A DNA stretch of 6,713 nt, from the NCBI GenBank assembly GCA_024639625.1, contig JAHEIA010000176.1, forward strand, positions 1-6,713. The letters are read 5' to 3'. The notes under the pieces were generated by a model, which saw only the letters and a program-made list of their open reading frames with translations, did not search any database and was not told the DNA's origin. The DNA comes from Chromatiales bacterium. Its GTDB lineage: Bacteria; Pseudomonadota; Gammaproteobacteria; Chromatiales; Chromatiaceae. This document shows positions 1-6,485 of the stretch, piece by piece; the stretch's first letter is position 1, and the number at the start of each line of letters is the position of its first letter. Made by a program: the position numbers and the translations under genes.

Positions 1-28
1 CATGCGATTCGTCAGTTATTTAAGCATC

Positions 29-376
29 TCATTTGGATAGATAAATTACAGTAACTTGCTCGCGAACGTGCCTCCATTCGAGGCTGATTGTTTGGCGAGC
101 CTGGTGATCTTTCTGTTCTTGCTCTTCTGTGAAGGTTTTCACCTGTGGTCCACCGGCTGCCGGGGATTTCCACCAACGGGTCAGTTCCTCATAACGGATC
201 TGAGCATGGGAATGGCGCAGGCCATTCATCTTGGAGAGACCGGGCCGTGTGGTTTCCACCTCATAGATGCGAAGCTGGTGCCGGTAGTTGCGATCGCTCG
301 GTATCAGCGACCCGCCACCAGCGAGCCCGTGCGCACGGTCCAGGACCTCGCGTTGGTCGGGCGTGCGCAGGCGTCC
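29..376 (-). pseudogene. C-terminal remnant of a tyrosine recombinase (Integrase_1-like)
   Basis: The minus-strand frame from about 376 to the TGA at 29-31 reads like the C-terminal catalytic part of the phage/plasmid-type integrases I know as the Integrase_1 family. Visible landmarks are GLSKMNGLRHSHAQ (the HxxR box), a PAAGGP stretch, and a C-terminal VREQVTVIYLSK carrying the putative nucleophilic Tyr (codon 43-41). The Arg of the HxxR box, the later His (WRH) and the Tyr are kept. The first His of the HxxR box, which I expect as MHGLRH, is Asn here. The open frame continues to 475, but its first 33 residues are low-complexity Ser/Ala/Arg and overlap the plus-strand binding-protein remnant, so they are not integrase. 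The N-terminal domain and the first catalytic Arg are absent. The remnant is probably non-functional. Family assignment is from memory of the motif pattern, not from a search. Confidence 0.78.
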
Positions 377-390
377 CGGCGCTAAACACC
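377..390. other. Recombination or deletion junction between two truncated genes
   Basis: Integrase similarity on the minus strand stops at about 376 and binding-protein similarity on the plus strand starts at about 387. Both genes are missing their 5' ends at this point and face away from each other. A single deletion or insertion event explains both losses. The boundary is accurate only to about ten bases because it is judged by where family resemblance stops. Confidence 0.55.
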
Positions 391-791
391 AGTTCGAGGC
401 CAGGGAGCAGGCGCTACGGAGCGACCTGCTGGCGCTGGACGCGCGGCTTCGGGAGATTACCGCGTCGGATCCCAAGCGTCCGTTACTGGCCTCTCATCCA
501 GTCTATCAGTACCTGGCGCGCCGCTCTGGCATGAATCTCGAGAGCATCATGTGGGAGCCGGACGCGGTCCCTGACACGACCCAGTGGGCGGAATTCGCCC
601 GGGTGCTCGAGCGACACCCGGCGCAGTGGATGCTCTGGGAGGGAATGCCGGCGCGCGAGACGGTCGAGCGGCTGCGGCGCCTCGGCGTGGAGAGTGTGGT
701 CTTCGCACCCGCCGGCAACAGGCCGCGAGCGGGCGACTTTCTGGACGTGATGCCGGACAACGCGGCGAACCTGGAACCCGTATATCGGTGA
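387..791 (+). pseudogene. C-terminal remnant of a zinc/manganese ABC transporter substrate-binding protein
   Basis: The frame from about 387 to the TGA at 789-791 matches the C-terminal lobe of ZnuA/TroA-type metal-binding proteins. It begins in the inter-lobe helix (FEAREQALRSDLLALDARL). It continues with LLASHPVYQYLARRSG, whose His is the usual metal ligand of this lobe, then WEPDAVPD, then WMLWEGMPARETVERLRRLG, and ends with the typical VVFAPAGNRPRAGDF...NAANLE. Intact family members are about 300 residues; only about 134 remain, with no signal peptide, N-terminal lobe or His-rich loop. The upstream part of the frame (288-386) is antisense to the integrase remnant and unrelated. No permease or ATPase gene lies beside it. 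It is a 5'-truncated gene, most likely dead unless fused to something by accident. Confidence 0.8.
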
Positions 792-1329
792 AACGACCCG
801 AACGACAATCCCCGGGTCACGCAGTATGTGCGAGTGGCCTTGCTGACCACCGGCAAAAGTCGTCAGCAGGTGAGTGGCGCGGCCCTCCGGCTGTTCGGTT
901 AAGGGCTGTTGGTGGATGCGCTGTGCTTATCCACCTTACGGGCTGCAGCAATACTCCAGCGAGGGTAACGCCAACTTCAACCGGGTGCTCGCCCGGGTGT
1001 CCGGATCGGTTTCTCCGGCTTTGGCCTTGATCGGTGTTCAACGGATTCGGTAGCATCGGATCCCGGCCACTCCCATCGGTGGCAATCCGGGAAGGGCTGG
1101 CTCTTTCAAGTCGCAAGTGGCCATCCCACGGCAAGAATTGGTCAATTGCCAAACTGTGGGGGGTGGCTCGCGCTAGTGGTCGGCAGCCGCAGAAGTGCGC
1201 CAAAATCCGCGGGGGCATCAATCTGTGTGAGGACATCTCAACTGCGGGCGAGTAGAGTTGTTTGCCCCGTCTGGCTGCGCGCATTGCGAATTCCGTCTCG
1301 CTGTCGGCGGGTGATCTCGGCGAATTCAC
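792..1329. other. Gene-poor stretch between the binding-protein remnant and the MscS gene
   Basis: No frame in these 538 bases gives a protein I recognise. The binding-protein frame stays open after its stop as far as the TAA at 900-902 (…LLTTGKSRQQVSGAALRLFG), but this 36-codon piece has no start codon or family I can name. A long minus-strand open frame crosses the region and runs into the MscS gene on the opposite strand. It is Arg/Pro-rich and looks like a shadow. Contents worth noting are the palindromic element at 911-935, a short GC hairpin (CCGGG 981-985 with CCCGG 992-996) and an imperfect palindrome, TTGGTCAATTGCCAA, at 1138-1152. I see no convincing sigma-70 promoter for the MscS gene. 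Confidence 0.5.
901..945. repeat. GGTGGAT...ATCCACC palindromic element, likely dispersed intergenic repeat
   Basis: Perfect 7-bp arms GGTGGAT (911-917) and ATCCACC (929-935) flank an 11-base loop. The minus-strand reading (GTAAGGTGGATAAGC… to …GCGCATCCACC) closely resembles a short sequence I recall as scattered between genes in many proteobacteria, where it yields spurious peptides such as RKVDKHSAST. Only one copy is present in this window, so the repeat status is inferred from memory. Confidence 0.5.
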
Positions 1330-3141
1330 ATGATGGATATGGGTGATCTGAAAAACGTCGGTTTTCGCTGCCTGCTGGCAGCCTATCTGTTGTTGAGTAC
1401 GCTCGCATTGCAGGCAGCTGGCGCCGAGGATCGGCTTGCGCCGCCAGACCGTTCCAGCCCGCGGGCAACCCTGCAAAGTTTTCTCGGCCACATGAACGCG
1501 GCGCACGCAGCCTACCTCAACCTGGAGAGCGCCGAAGCGGTTGCCCACGCATTTCGCCAGGCGATCGATTGCCTCGACCTCGGGCAGGTGGCGCCCACGC
1601 TCCATTTCGATGTAGGGGGTTACTCCGCCTTGCTGCTCAAGGAGGTCTTGGACCGCTTGAACCTGCCCCGGCCTGACCAGATTCCGGGCGAGGGCGCAGA
1701 CCTAGAACGCTGGATGGTCCCGGGGACGGAGATCGTGATCGCCCGCGTTACCGAGGGCGAACTAGAAGGTCAGTACCTGTTCAGCGCTAGAAGCGTGGAG
1801 CGTGCACAAGAGTTCTATGACCGGGTGAGGGATCAGCCCTATGTTGGGGGCTCCGAACCGGGCCTGCTAGACATCTATATCGATAATCCGGGGGGATTCG
1901 TTCCCTTACACTGGGTGCGCGAACTGCCGAGCTGGGCCTTCGCCCGGGTATTCGATCGGCCTGTCTGGAAATGGTTCGCTCTGTTGAGCTTTTGTGTGCT
2001 CGGCGTTGCGGCGATCCGTGGGGTCTATCGAATCGGGCAGTTATGGGATCATCGTTTCGGACAACGCTTCCCCTACTTGCGCTTCGGCACCTTGTCGGTC
2101 GCTATCAGTCTGGTGGCGCTGGCCTGGGGGCTGGACGTTTACGTCGACGACGTAATCGGCCTGCGAGGAAAGGTCGAAGCCTTTATCAAACGCGGGGCGT
2201 TGATCTTCGCCTTCGCTTCCGCCGTTTTCTGCATTTTTGCCATTTTCGAGCTGCTCGCTTCCGCCCTGGTGGCAACGACGCGTAGTCCCGTCGGCAGCGT
2301 TAACGCACACTTGACGAAATTGCTCGTCCGCATCGTCGGTATTTCGGTGATCGTTTTCGTCGTGGTCGAAGCCAGTGCGTACCTCGGCTGGGCGGTGGCG
2401 CCGGTGGTGGCGGGTCTTGGCGTGGGCGGGTTGGCCGTGGCGCTCGCCGCGAGACCGACCATCGAGAACGTGATTGGCGGCCTGACGTTGTTCGCCGACA
2501 AGCCGTTTCGCGTTGGCGACCTCTGTAAGCTCGGCGAGGATATCGGCGTGATCGAAGAGATCGGTATGCGTTCGACCCGGATTCGCACGCTGGAACGGTC
2601 GTTGGTCAGCATCCCCAATGCCGATCTGGCGGTAATGAAGATCGACAACCTCGGGCAGCGAGACCAACGGCTGTTGCGCACCACCCTGGGGTTGAGATAC
2701 GAAACGACATCCGATCAGCTTCGCTGGGTGCTCGCGAAGGTCAGGGAGATGTTATTGGCGCATCCGATGGCCTCACCCGACCAAATGCGAACCCGATTCA
2801 TCGGGTACGGTGATTACTCTCTCGATGTCGAGATCCATGTCTATCTTCGTTGCCAGACCCAGGACAGCTTCCGGGCGATCGCGGAAGACGTGTTGCTGCG
2901 GATCATGGATATCGTGAAGGAGTCCGGGACAGCTTTCGCTTTTCCCTCCCAAGTGAACTATTTCACGCGCGACACCCGGCCCGACGCGGCTCAACGCGAG
3001 GCGGCGGAGCAGGAGGTAAACCAATGGCGCCAGCGCAGCAAGTTACCTTTCCCGGATTTTGAAGACGAGCAGAAAGACCTGCTGCAAGGCACCCTGGATT
3101 ATCCCCCGCGCGGTTCCCCTCGACACAAACCACCCGGCTGA
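1330..3141 (+). CDS. MscS-family mechanosensitive ion channel with N-terminal periplasmic domain
   Basis: A 603-residue inner-membrane channel expected to open under membrane tension and release solutes during hypo-osmotic shock. Residues 1-32 form a Sec signal peptide (basic start, hydrophobic core LLAAYLLLSTLALQAAGA). Residues 33-210 are a soluble, probably periplasmic domain beginning SSPRATLQSFLGHMNAA. Hydrophobic segments follow at about 215-235, 250-270, 288-315 and 330-352. The MscS pore helix is at about 355-392: Gly/Ala-rich VAGLGVGGLAVALAA, then NVIGGLTLFADKPFRVGD. The cytoplasmic beta domain includes GVIEEIGMRSTRIRT (406-420) and SIPNADL (427-433), with the alpha/beta domain to about 547. 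The charged tail (548-603) is unlikely to be structured. E. coli MscS has 286 residues, so this is a medium-large family member. ATG codons at 1330, 1333 and 1339 are all possible starts, and none has a strong ribosome site. It converges on the sigma/anti-sigma operon. The core fold is certain; the role of the N-terminal domain is unknown. Confidence 0.93.
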   Translation: MMDMGDLKNVGFRCLLAAYLLLSTLALQAAGAEDRLAPPDRSSPRATLQSFLGHMNAAHAAYLNLESAEAVAHAFRQAIDCLDLGQVAPTLHFDVGGYSALLLKEVLDRLNLPRPDQIPGEGADLERWMVPGTEIVIARVTEGELEGQYLFSARSVERAQEFYDRVRDQPYVGGSEPGLLDIYIDNPGGFVPLHWVRELPSWAFARVFDRPVWKWFALLSFCVLGVAAIRGVYRIGQLWDHRFGQRFPYLRFGTLSVAISLVALAWGLDVYVDDVIGLRGKVEAFIKRGALIFAFASAVFCIFAIFELLASALVATTRSPVGSVNAHLTKLLVRIVGISVIVFVVVEASAYLGWAVAPVVAGLGVGGLAVALAARPTIENVIGGLTLFADKPFRVGDLCKLGEDIGVIEEIGMRSTRIRTLERSLVSIPNADLAVMKIDNLGQRDQRLLRTTLGLRYETTSDQLRWVLAKVREMLLAHPMASPDQMRTRFIGYGDYSLDVEIHVYLRCQTQDSFRAIAEDVLLRIMDIVKESGTAFAFPSQVNYFTRDTRPDAAQREAAEQEVNQWRQRSKLPFPDFEDEQKDLLQGTLDYPPRGSPRHKPPG

Positions 3142-3255
3142 CGAAAGCGACCCGAATGCCGCCCGCTATGGGTGCTCGCGCGCCGGTGCATACGCCTCGA
3201 GGGGCGCCGTGAATCCCCGCGGGCGCTGCGCAGTCCTGCTGCGCTGGCAGGCCCA

Positions 3256-3279
3256 GGGCTCACCATCCGCGGTGAGCCC
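3256..3279. repeat. Perfect GC-rich hairpin downstream of the MscS gene
   Basis: GGGCTCACC (3256-3264) and GGTGAGCCC (3271-3279) are perfect inverted arms around the loop ATCCGC. The hairpin lies 114 bases after the MscS stop codon. No T-run follows on either strand, so it is not a classical intrinsic terminator. It could mark an mRNA 3' end or a Rho-dependent end protected by a stem. Confidence 0.5.
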
Positions 3280-3424
3280 GTTCGGCCGGGAAAAGCGTCA
3301 CTGGCGCTTTCTCTCTCGGCCTCACCCCTGGAGGCTCGGCTGCCGCGTCCTTGCTGCAGACACCCTCGACTCGAACGCCCCGGAGCACCTTTGGATTTTG
3401 GGCATCTTCGTAGAGCAAGTGCCG

Positions 3425-3446
3425 AAAAAAGTGATTCCTATAATCA
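3425..3446 (-). terminator. Possible weak intrinsic terminator of the sigma/anti-sigma operon
   Basis: Read on the minus strand, the short stem TGATT-ATAGG-AATCA (3446 down to 3432) is followed by C and six T (3430-3425), about 40 bases after the anti-sigma stop codon. Position and T-run fit a terminator. The stem has only five mostly A-T pairs, so efficiency is doubtful. Confidence 0.35.
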
Positions 3447-3484
3447 GCCCTTCTTCTACCTTATTCTCAGGCGTGGGGCCGTTT

Positions 3485-4219
3485 TTATACTTTCACGTAG
3501 GTCCAGCCGTCGCGCAACCGCGCAATGATGCGCTCCAGGGCAGAAGGTGCGGTCGAGATGCCCGGCAGGAGATGGACGTCAATTCCTTTGACCGCCTTCG
3601 ACTGTTCGATAGCTCTGCGGCAGGCGAGTATGGAGACGCTGCTGTACGCGCTGAGCAGCTGCCGGATCCTTTCCGCGTAGGGGGAGGCGTCTGCCCGCAC
3701 CAGGTCCAAGCCGTCCCCATTGACGATCAATTCGACCTGAACCGGATGGGCCGAGTTCTTCCCGTTTTCGCCGAACGACTCTAACTGCTGCAGCGCAACG
3801 CGCATCTTCTCTTGGTCGCCGCTGGCGAGATGGAGCAATATCCTGCTCGATTCGGTATCTCTTTCGCCAATGGAAACGATGCGGTCAACGCCAGGTCCCC
3901 GTTCGCCGGTGACGTTGCCCCATTGCTGGTGCCCATACCATCCAGCGGCGCTACTGAGAGCGACGATCAAAAAGACCGAAGCTGCCCGAGCCAGTCCGCT
4001 GGAGCGAACCAGCGGGTCCGCGGCCCTACGCGCGGGATCGGGCACCTCGCGGTACGCCTCGCGCACCATCTCCTTGAGCTTGCGTAGCTGACAGGCTTCT
4101 GCGGTGCGCTCGGTGTCGCCGCTCAGCAGGTCGTGCAAGTGGATCCGGTCGTCGGCGGACAACTCGCCGTCGACGAAGGCGGAGAGCTTCTCGCGACAGA
4201 TTTCTTTGGAATCGCTCAT
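3485..4219 (-). CDS. Membrane anti-sigma factor with periplasmic DsrE/DsrF-like domain
   Basis: A 244-residue protein with three parts. Residues 1-65 look like an anti-sigma N-terminal domain (KLSAFVDGELSADDR, then helices to MVREAYREV), as in RseA-type factors that hold an ECF sigma factor at the membrane. The zinc-binding HxxxCxxC motif is not seen, so it would be a zinc-free version. Residues about 79-97 form one membrane helix (AASVFLIVALSSAAGWYG), preceded by several Arg residues, which predicts N-in/C-out. Residues about 124-244 match the DsrE/DsrF-like family of COG1416 type: ILLHLASGDQEKMRVALQQL, VELIVNGDGLDLVRA, the SILACRRAIE segment with Cys200 at the family's conserved Cys position, the VHLLPGISTAPSALERI segment, and the usual end DGWTYVKV. 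Its ATG overlaps the sigma gene stop as ATGA, so the two are translationally coupled. Sensing of a redox or sulfur signal by Cys200 is inference. The fold assignment is by eye. Confidence 0.85.
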   Translation of the reverse strand: MSDSKEICREKLSAFVDGELSADDRIHLHDLLSGDTERTAEACQLRKLKEMVREAYREVPDPARRAADPLVRSSGLARAASVFLIVALSSAAGWYGHQQWGNVTGERGPGVDRIVSIGERDTESSRILLHLASGDQEKMRVALQQLESFGENGKNSAHPVQVELIVNGDGLDLVRADASPYAERIRQLLSAYSSVSILACRRAIEQSKAVKGIDVHLLPGISTAPSALERIIARLRDGWTYVKV

Positions 4220-4767
4220 TTGATTCGATGCAGTCGGGTGGGATGGGCAGCGGCGGTCTCCTGCTGCTCGAGCAGGGTTTTCAGCGCATTTCGGGCGCGG
4301 CTGATGCGACTCATGACGGTACCTACCGGAATACCGAGGATCTCCGAAGCGTTGGCATAGGAGACGCCCTCCAGATCGATCAGCATTAGCACCTGGCGCT
4401 GGCCGTTGGGTAGTTTCGCGACCGCCGCCCGAACCCGGGAGACGATCTCATTGGTTCCATACAGGTGTTCCGGCGACGCGTCGTGTTCGAGCACTACGTC
4501 GTCGACATTGACGAACTCGCGGGAGCGCCGCAGATGGTCCTTCCAACAATTGGCGAGGATCCTGAACAACCAACGGTCGAGGTTTTCGCTCTCGCGGAGC
4601 TGGTTCCCCTTGCGTAAGGCCTTGGTGAGCGCCTCTTGGGCGAGGTCGTCTGCCACGGCGGTGTCGTGACACCAGGAGTAGGCGAGCCGATACAGCCGGC
4701 TGCGCCTGTCGTGAATTTCCTTGCGTAACCCGGGCGCGCTGAATAACGATCTGATTAAATTACCCAT
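4216..4767 (-). CDS. ECF-family RNA polymerase sigma factor (RpoE-like)
   Basis: A 183-residue sigma-70 family factor with the two-domain layout of group 4 (ECF) sigmas. Region 2 spans about 22-85, with the core-binding DDLAQEALTKAL (40-51) and the -10 recognition helix LDRWLFRILANCWKDHLRR (63-81). After a short linker, region 4 spans about 113-166: LPNGQRQVLMLIDLEGVSY, then the helix-turn-helix SEILGIPVGTVMSRISRAR that contacts the -35 element. The length is normal for the class. An in-frame TGA lies two codons upstream of the ATG, so the start at 4767 is well supported. A purine-rich GGGGGAG lies about 14 bases upstream, a long spacing. It is first in an operon with the anti-sigma gene and has a matching ECF promoter. 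By family logic it is held inactive by that partner until an envelope signal arrives. Its target genes cannot be told from this window. Confidence 0.95.
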   Translation of the reverse strand: MGNLIRSLFSAPGLRKEIHDRRSRLYRLAYSWCHDTAVADDLAQEALTKALRKGNQLRESENLDRWLFRILANCWKDHLRRSREFVNVDDVVLEHDASPEHLYGTNEIVSRVRAAVAKLPNGQRQVLMLIDLEGVSYANASEILGIPVGTVMSRISRARNALKTLLEQQETAAAHPTRLHRIK

Positions 4768-4799
4768 CGGTCAGAATATTTCTCCCCCTATCAGGAGTA

Positions 4800-4828
4800 T
4801 AAGACGGGCTGGCTCGCTCTGTTATTCC
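4800..4828 (-). promoter_or_regulatory. Putative ECF-sigma promoter (autoregulatory) of the sigma/anti-sigma operon
   Basis: On the minus strand, GGAATAA (4828-4822) is followed after 16 bases by GTCTTA (4805-4800). This compares with the E. coli sigma-E pattern, GGAACTT, about 15-16 bases, then GTCTAA/TCTGA. A start of transcription would fall near 4793, leaving a leader of about 25 bases before the ATG at 4767. ECF sigma genes commonly drive their own promoter, so autoregulation is likely but inferred. Confidence 0.6.
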
Positions 4829-4927
4829 ATGAGCGCGCTGTCGTGCGGGCGAAGACCGGCCGTTTGCGAAACAGCGGGCGCCTCTCCATGCTCCCGGGAT
4901 CACCGAAAAACGGGGTCATCGGAGGCG

Positions 4928-4962
4928 AAAAAACCCGGCTGAGAGGGCGCCCAGCCGGGTTT
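4928..4962 (-). terminator. Strong intrinsic terminator after trpB2
   Basis: The arms AAACCCGGCT (4931-4940) and AGCCGGGTTT (4953-4962) form a perfect 10-bp stem around a 12-base loop. On the minus strand the stem runs into six T (4933-4928). It sits about 42 bases past the trpB2 stop codon and insulates the downstream sigma operon. The other strand has only three T after the stem, so it should act mainly on minus-strand transcripts. Confidence 0.88.
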
Positions 4963-5003
4963 GCATAACGACGCGCCCGCGATCAGCAGGCCGCGGCGCA
5001 GAC

Positions 5004-6365
5004 TCAGGCTACCGAAGGCAAGCCCGCCAGCGCCATCGCGAGTTCCGATGGGTCGTATTCCTGATCCACCAATTTGCCATCCATGTAGTCCCGGTAGGCC
5101 TGCATGTCGAAATGCCCGTGCCCGCACAGGTTGAACAGCAGCGCCTTGCTGGTGCCTTCCTCGCGGCAGCGTATGGCCTCGTCGATGGTCGCCTTGACCG
5201 CGTGATTGGCCTCGGGAGCGGGGATGATGCCTTCGGCCTTCGCAAACTGAATGCCGGCGGCGAAGCATTCGGTCTGATGGTACGACCGCGGCGCGATGAA
5301 ACCCAGGGCGGTCAGGTGGCTGATCAGCGGGGCCATCCCATGGTAGCGCAAGCCGCCGGCGTGGAATCCCGGGGGCACGAAGGTGGAACCCAGGGTGTGC
5401 ATCTTCACCAGCGGGGTCAAATGGGCGGTGTCGCCGAAATCGTATGCGTAGGGCCCCTTGGTCAGGGTCGGGCAGGCGGAGGGCTCGACCGCGATGAACT
5501 CGATGTTCTTGCCGTCGCGGATGCGCTCGCCCATGAAGGGAAAGGCGATTCCCGCAAAATTGCTCCCGCCTCCCACGCAGCCGATGACCTTGTCCGGGTA
5601 ATCACCCGCCATCTCCATTTGCAGCATGGCCTCCTGGCCGACCACCGTCTGGTGCAGCAGCACGTGATTGAGCACGCTGCCCAAGGCGTACTTGGTATCG
5701 TCGCGCTGCACGGCCATCTCCACTGCTTCGCTGATCGCGATCCCCAGGCTGCCGGTGCTGTCGGGGTGTTCGCGCAGCACCGCCCGACCCGATTCGGTGG
5801 TGTCGCTCGGGCTGGCGGTACAGGTGGCGCCGAAGGTCTCCATGAAAGCGCGCCGGTAGGGCTTTTGATTGAAGCTCACCTTCACCATGAAGACCTCGAT
5901 CTCCAGACCGAAGAACGAGCCGGCCAGGGCCAGGGAGGAACCCCACTGGCCGGCGCCGGTCTCCGTGGTGATACGCTTCACTCCCTCCTGCTTGTTGTAG
6001 AAGGCCTGCGCGATGGCGGTGTTGGGCTTGTGACTGCCCGCCGGGCTGATGCCCTCGTATTTGTAATAGATCCGGGCAGGCGTATCGAGCATCTTCTCCA
6101 GGCGCCGTGCCCGATAGAGCGGGGCTGGGCGCCATTGGCGGTACGCGTCGCGCACCGGTTCGGGTATCTCGATGGTGCGTTCGGTGCTGACTTCCTGCAG
6201 GATCACGCTCATCGGGAAGATCGGCGCCAGATCGTCCGGCCCGATCGGCTGCTGGGTGCCGGGGTGCAATACTGGCGGCAGCGGTTCGGGCAGGTCCGCC
6301 GCGATGTTGTACCAGAATTTGGGCAGGTCCGCTTCGTTGAGCAGATACTTCACGGAATCAGACAT
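5004..6365 (-). CDS. trpB2: Stand-alone tryptophan synthase beta-like protein TrpB2 (PLP enzyme)
   Basis: A 453-residue cytoplasmic fold-type II PLP enzyme, related to the subunit that joins indole and L-serine to make tryptophan. It is the TrpB2 form (COG1350-like), longer than TrpB1 (about 400) and with the usual N-terminal segment ([20 protein letters not shown]). GSHKPNTA (110-117) contains the PLP Schiff-base Lys113. ETGAGQWG (135-142) carries the Glu equivalent to the catalytic acid. GGGSN (265-269) binds the PLP phosphate. The open frame extends to a TTG at 6464, but the ATG at 6365 has a GGAGGAG ribosome site and starts the family-typical sequence, so that start is chosen. No trpA lies beside it, as is common for TrpB2. 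A plus-strand frame of 505 codons over the same bases is a shadow. TrpB2 may salvage indole or act on O-phosphoserine-like substrates in some lineages; which applies here is unknown. Confidence 0.95.
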   Translation of the reverse strand: MSDSVKYLLNEADLPKFWYNIAADLPEPLPPVLHPGTQQPIGPDDLAPIFPMSVILQEVSTERTIEIPEPVRDAYRQWRPAPLYRARRLEKMLDTPARIYYKYEGISPAGSHKPNTAIAQAFYNKQEGVKRITTETGAGQWGSSLALAGSFFGLEIEVFMVKVSFNQKPYRRAFMETFGATCTASPSDTTESGRAVLREHPDSTGSLGIAISEAVEMAVQRDDTKYALGSVLNHVLLHQTVVGQEAMLQMEMAGDYPDKVIGCVGGGSNFAGIAFPFMGERIRDGKNIEFIAVEPSACPTLTKGPYAYDFGDTAHLTPLVKMHTLGSTFVPPGFHAGGLRYHGMAPLISHLTALGFIAPRSYHQTECFAAGIQFAKAEGIIPAPEANHAVKATIDEAIRCREEGTSKALLFNLCGHGHFDMQAYRDYMDGKLVDQEYDPSELAMALAGLPSVA

Positions 6366-6375
6366 AAGACTCTCG

Positions 6376-6382
6376 CTCCTCC
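6376..6382 (-). promoter_or_regulatory. Ribosome binding site fixing the trpB2 start
   Basis: GGAGGAG on the minus strand lies 10 bases before the ATG at 6365. It supports this start over the upstream TTG at 6464, whose extra 33 residues are Lys/Gly-rich and unlike the family. Confidence 0.75.
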
Positions 6383-6485
6383 AATCGATATAGGCTGCTG
6401 GTTCTTTTTTGCCGCCCGACAGTGTGCCAGTTTTCTTGCCCGCGATGAAAGGTTTTTCGCCCAAGGTCGTGGTCTGCCTCTTGCG

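Larger units (their letters stand above)
3142..3484. other. Convergent intergenic region between the MscS gene and the anti-sigma gene
   Basis: These 343 bases lie between two genes that end facing each other. I see no gene. A plus-strand open frame overlapping the MscS tail crosses it and continues antisense through the anti-sigma gene, which marks it as a shadow. The region holds a perfect 9-bp hairpin (3256-3279), a weaker hairpin with arms AAAGCG (3292-3297) and CGCTTT (3305-3310), and a possible minus-strand terminator at 3425-3446. Confidence 0.6.

Noticed and set aside
1138..1152. TTGGTCAATTGCCAA as an operator for the MscS gene
   Set aside because: The palindrome is imperfect near its centre, lies about 180 bases before the start codon, and no promoter is visible next to it.
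817..1605. Minus-strand open frame of 262 codons
   Set aside because: It overlaps the signal-peptide and N-terminal coding region of the MscS gene and includes the GGTGGAT repeat. It is Arg/Pro-rich with no recognisable domain.
2041..2684. Two long minus-strand frames inside the MscS gene
   Set aside because: Both are antisense to the conserved MscS core; their long open length follows from high GC content.
3059..3784. Plus-strand open frame of 241 codons across the convergent intergenic region
   Set aside because: It overlaps the MscS tail in another frame and runs antisense through the DsrE-like domain. It has no domain signature or ribosome site.
6366..6464. N-terminal extension of TrpB2 from the TTG at 6464
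   Set aside because: The extra residues are Lys/Gly-rich and atypical, while the ATG at 6365 has a clear GGAGGAG site and begins the family-typical sequence.
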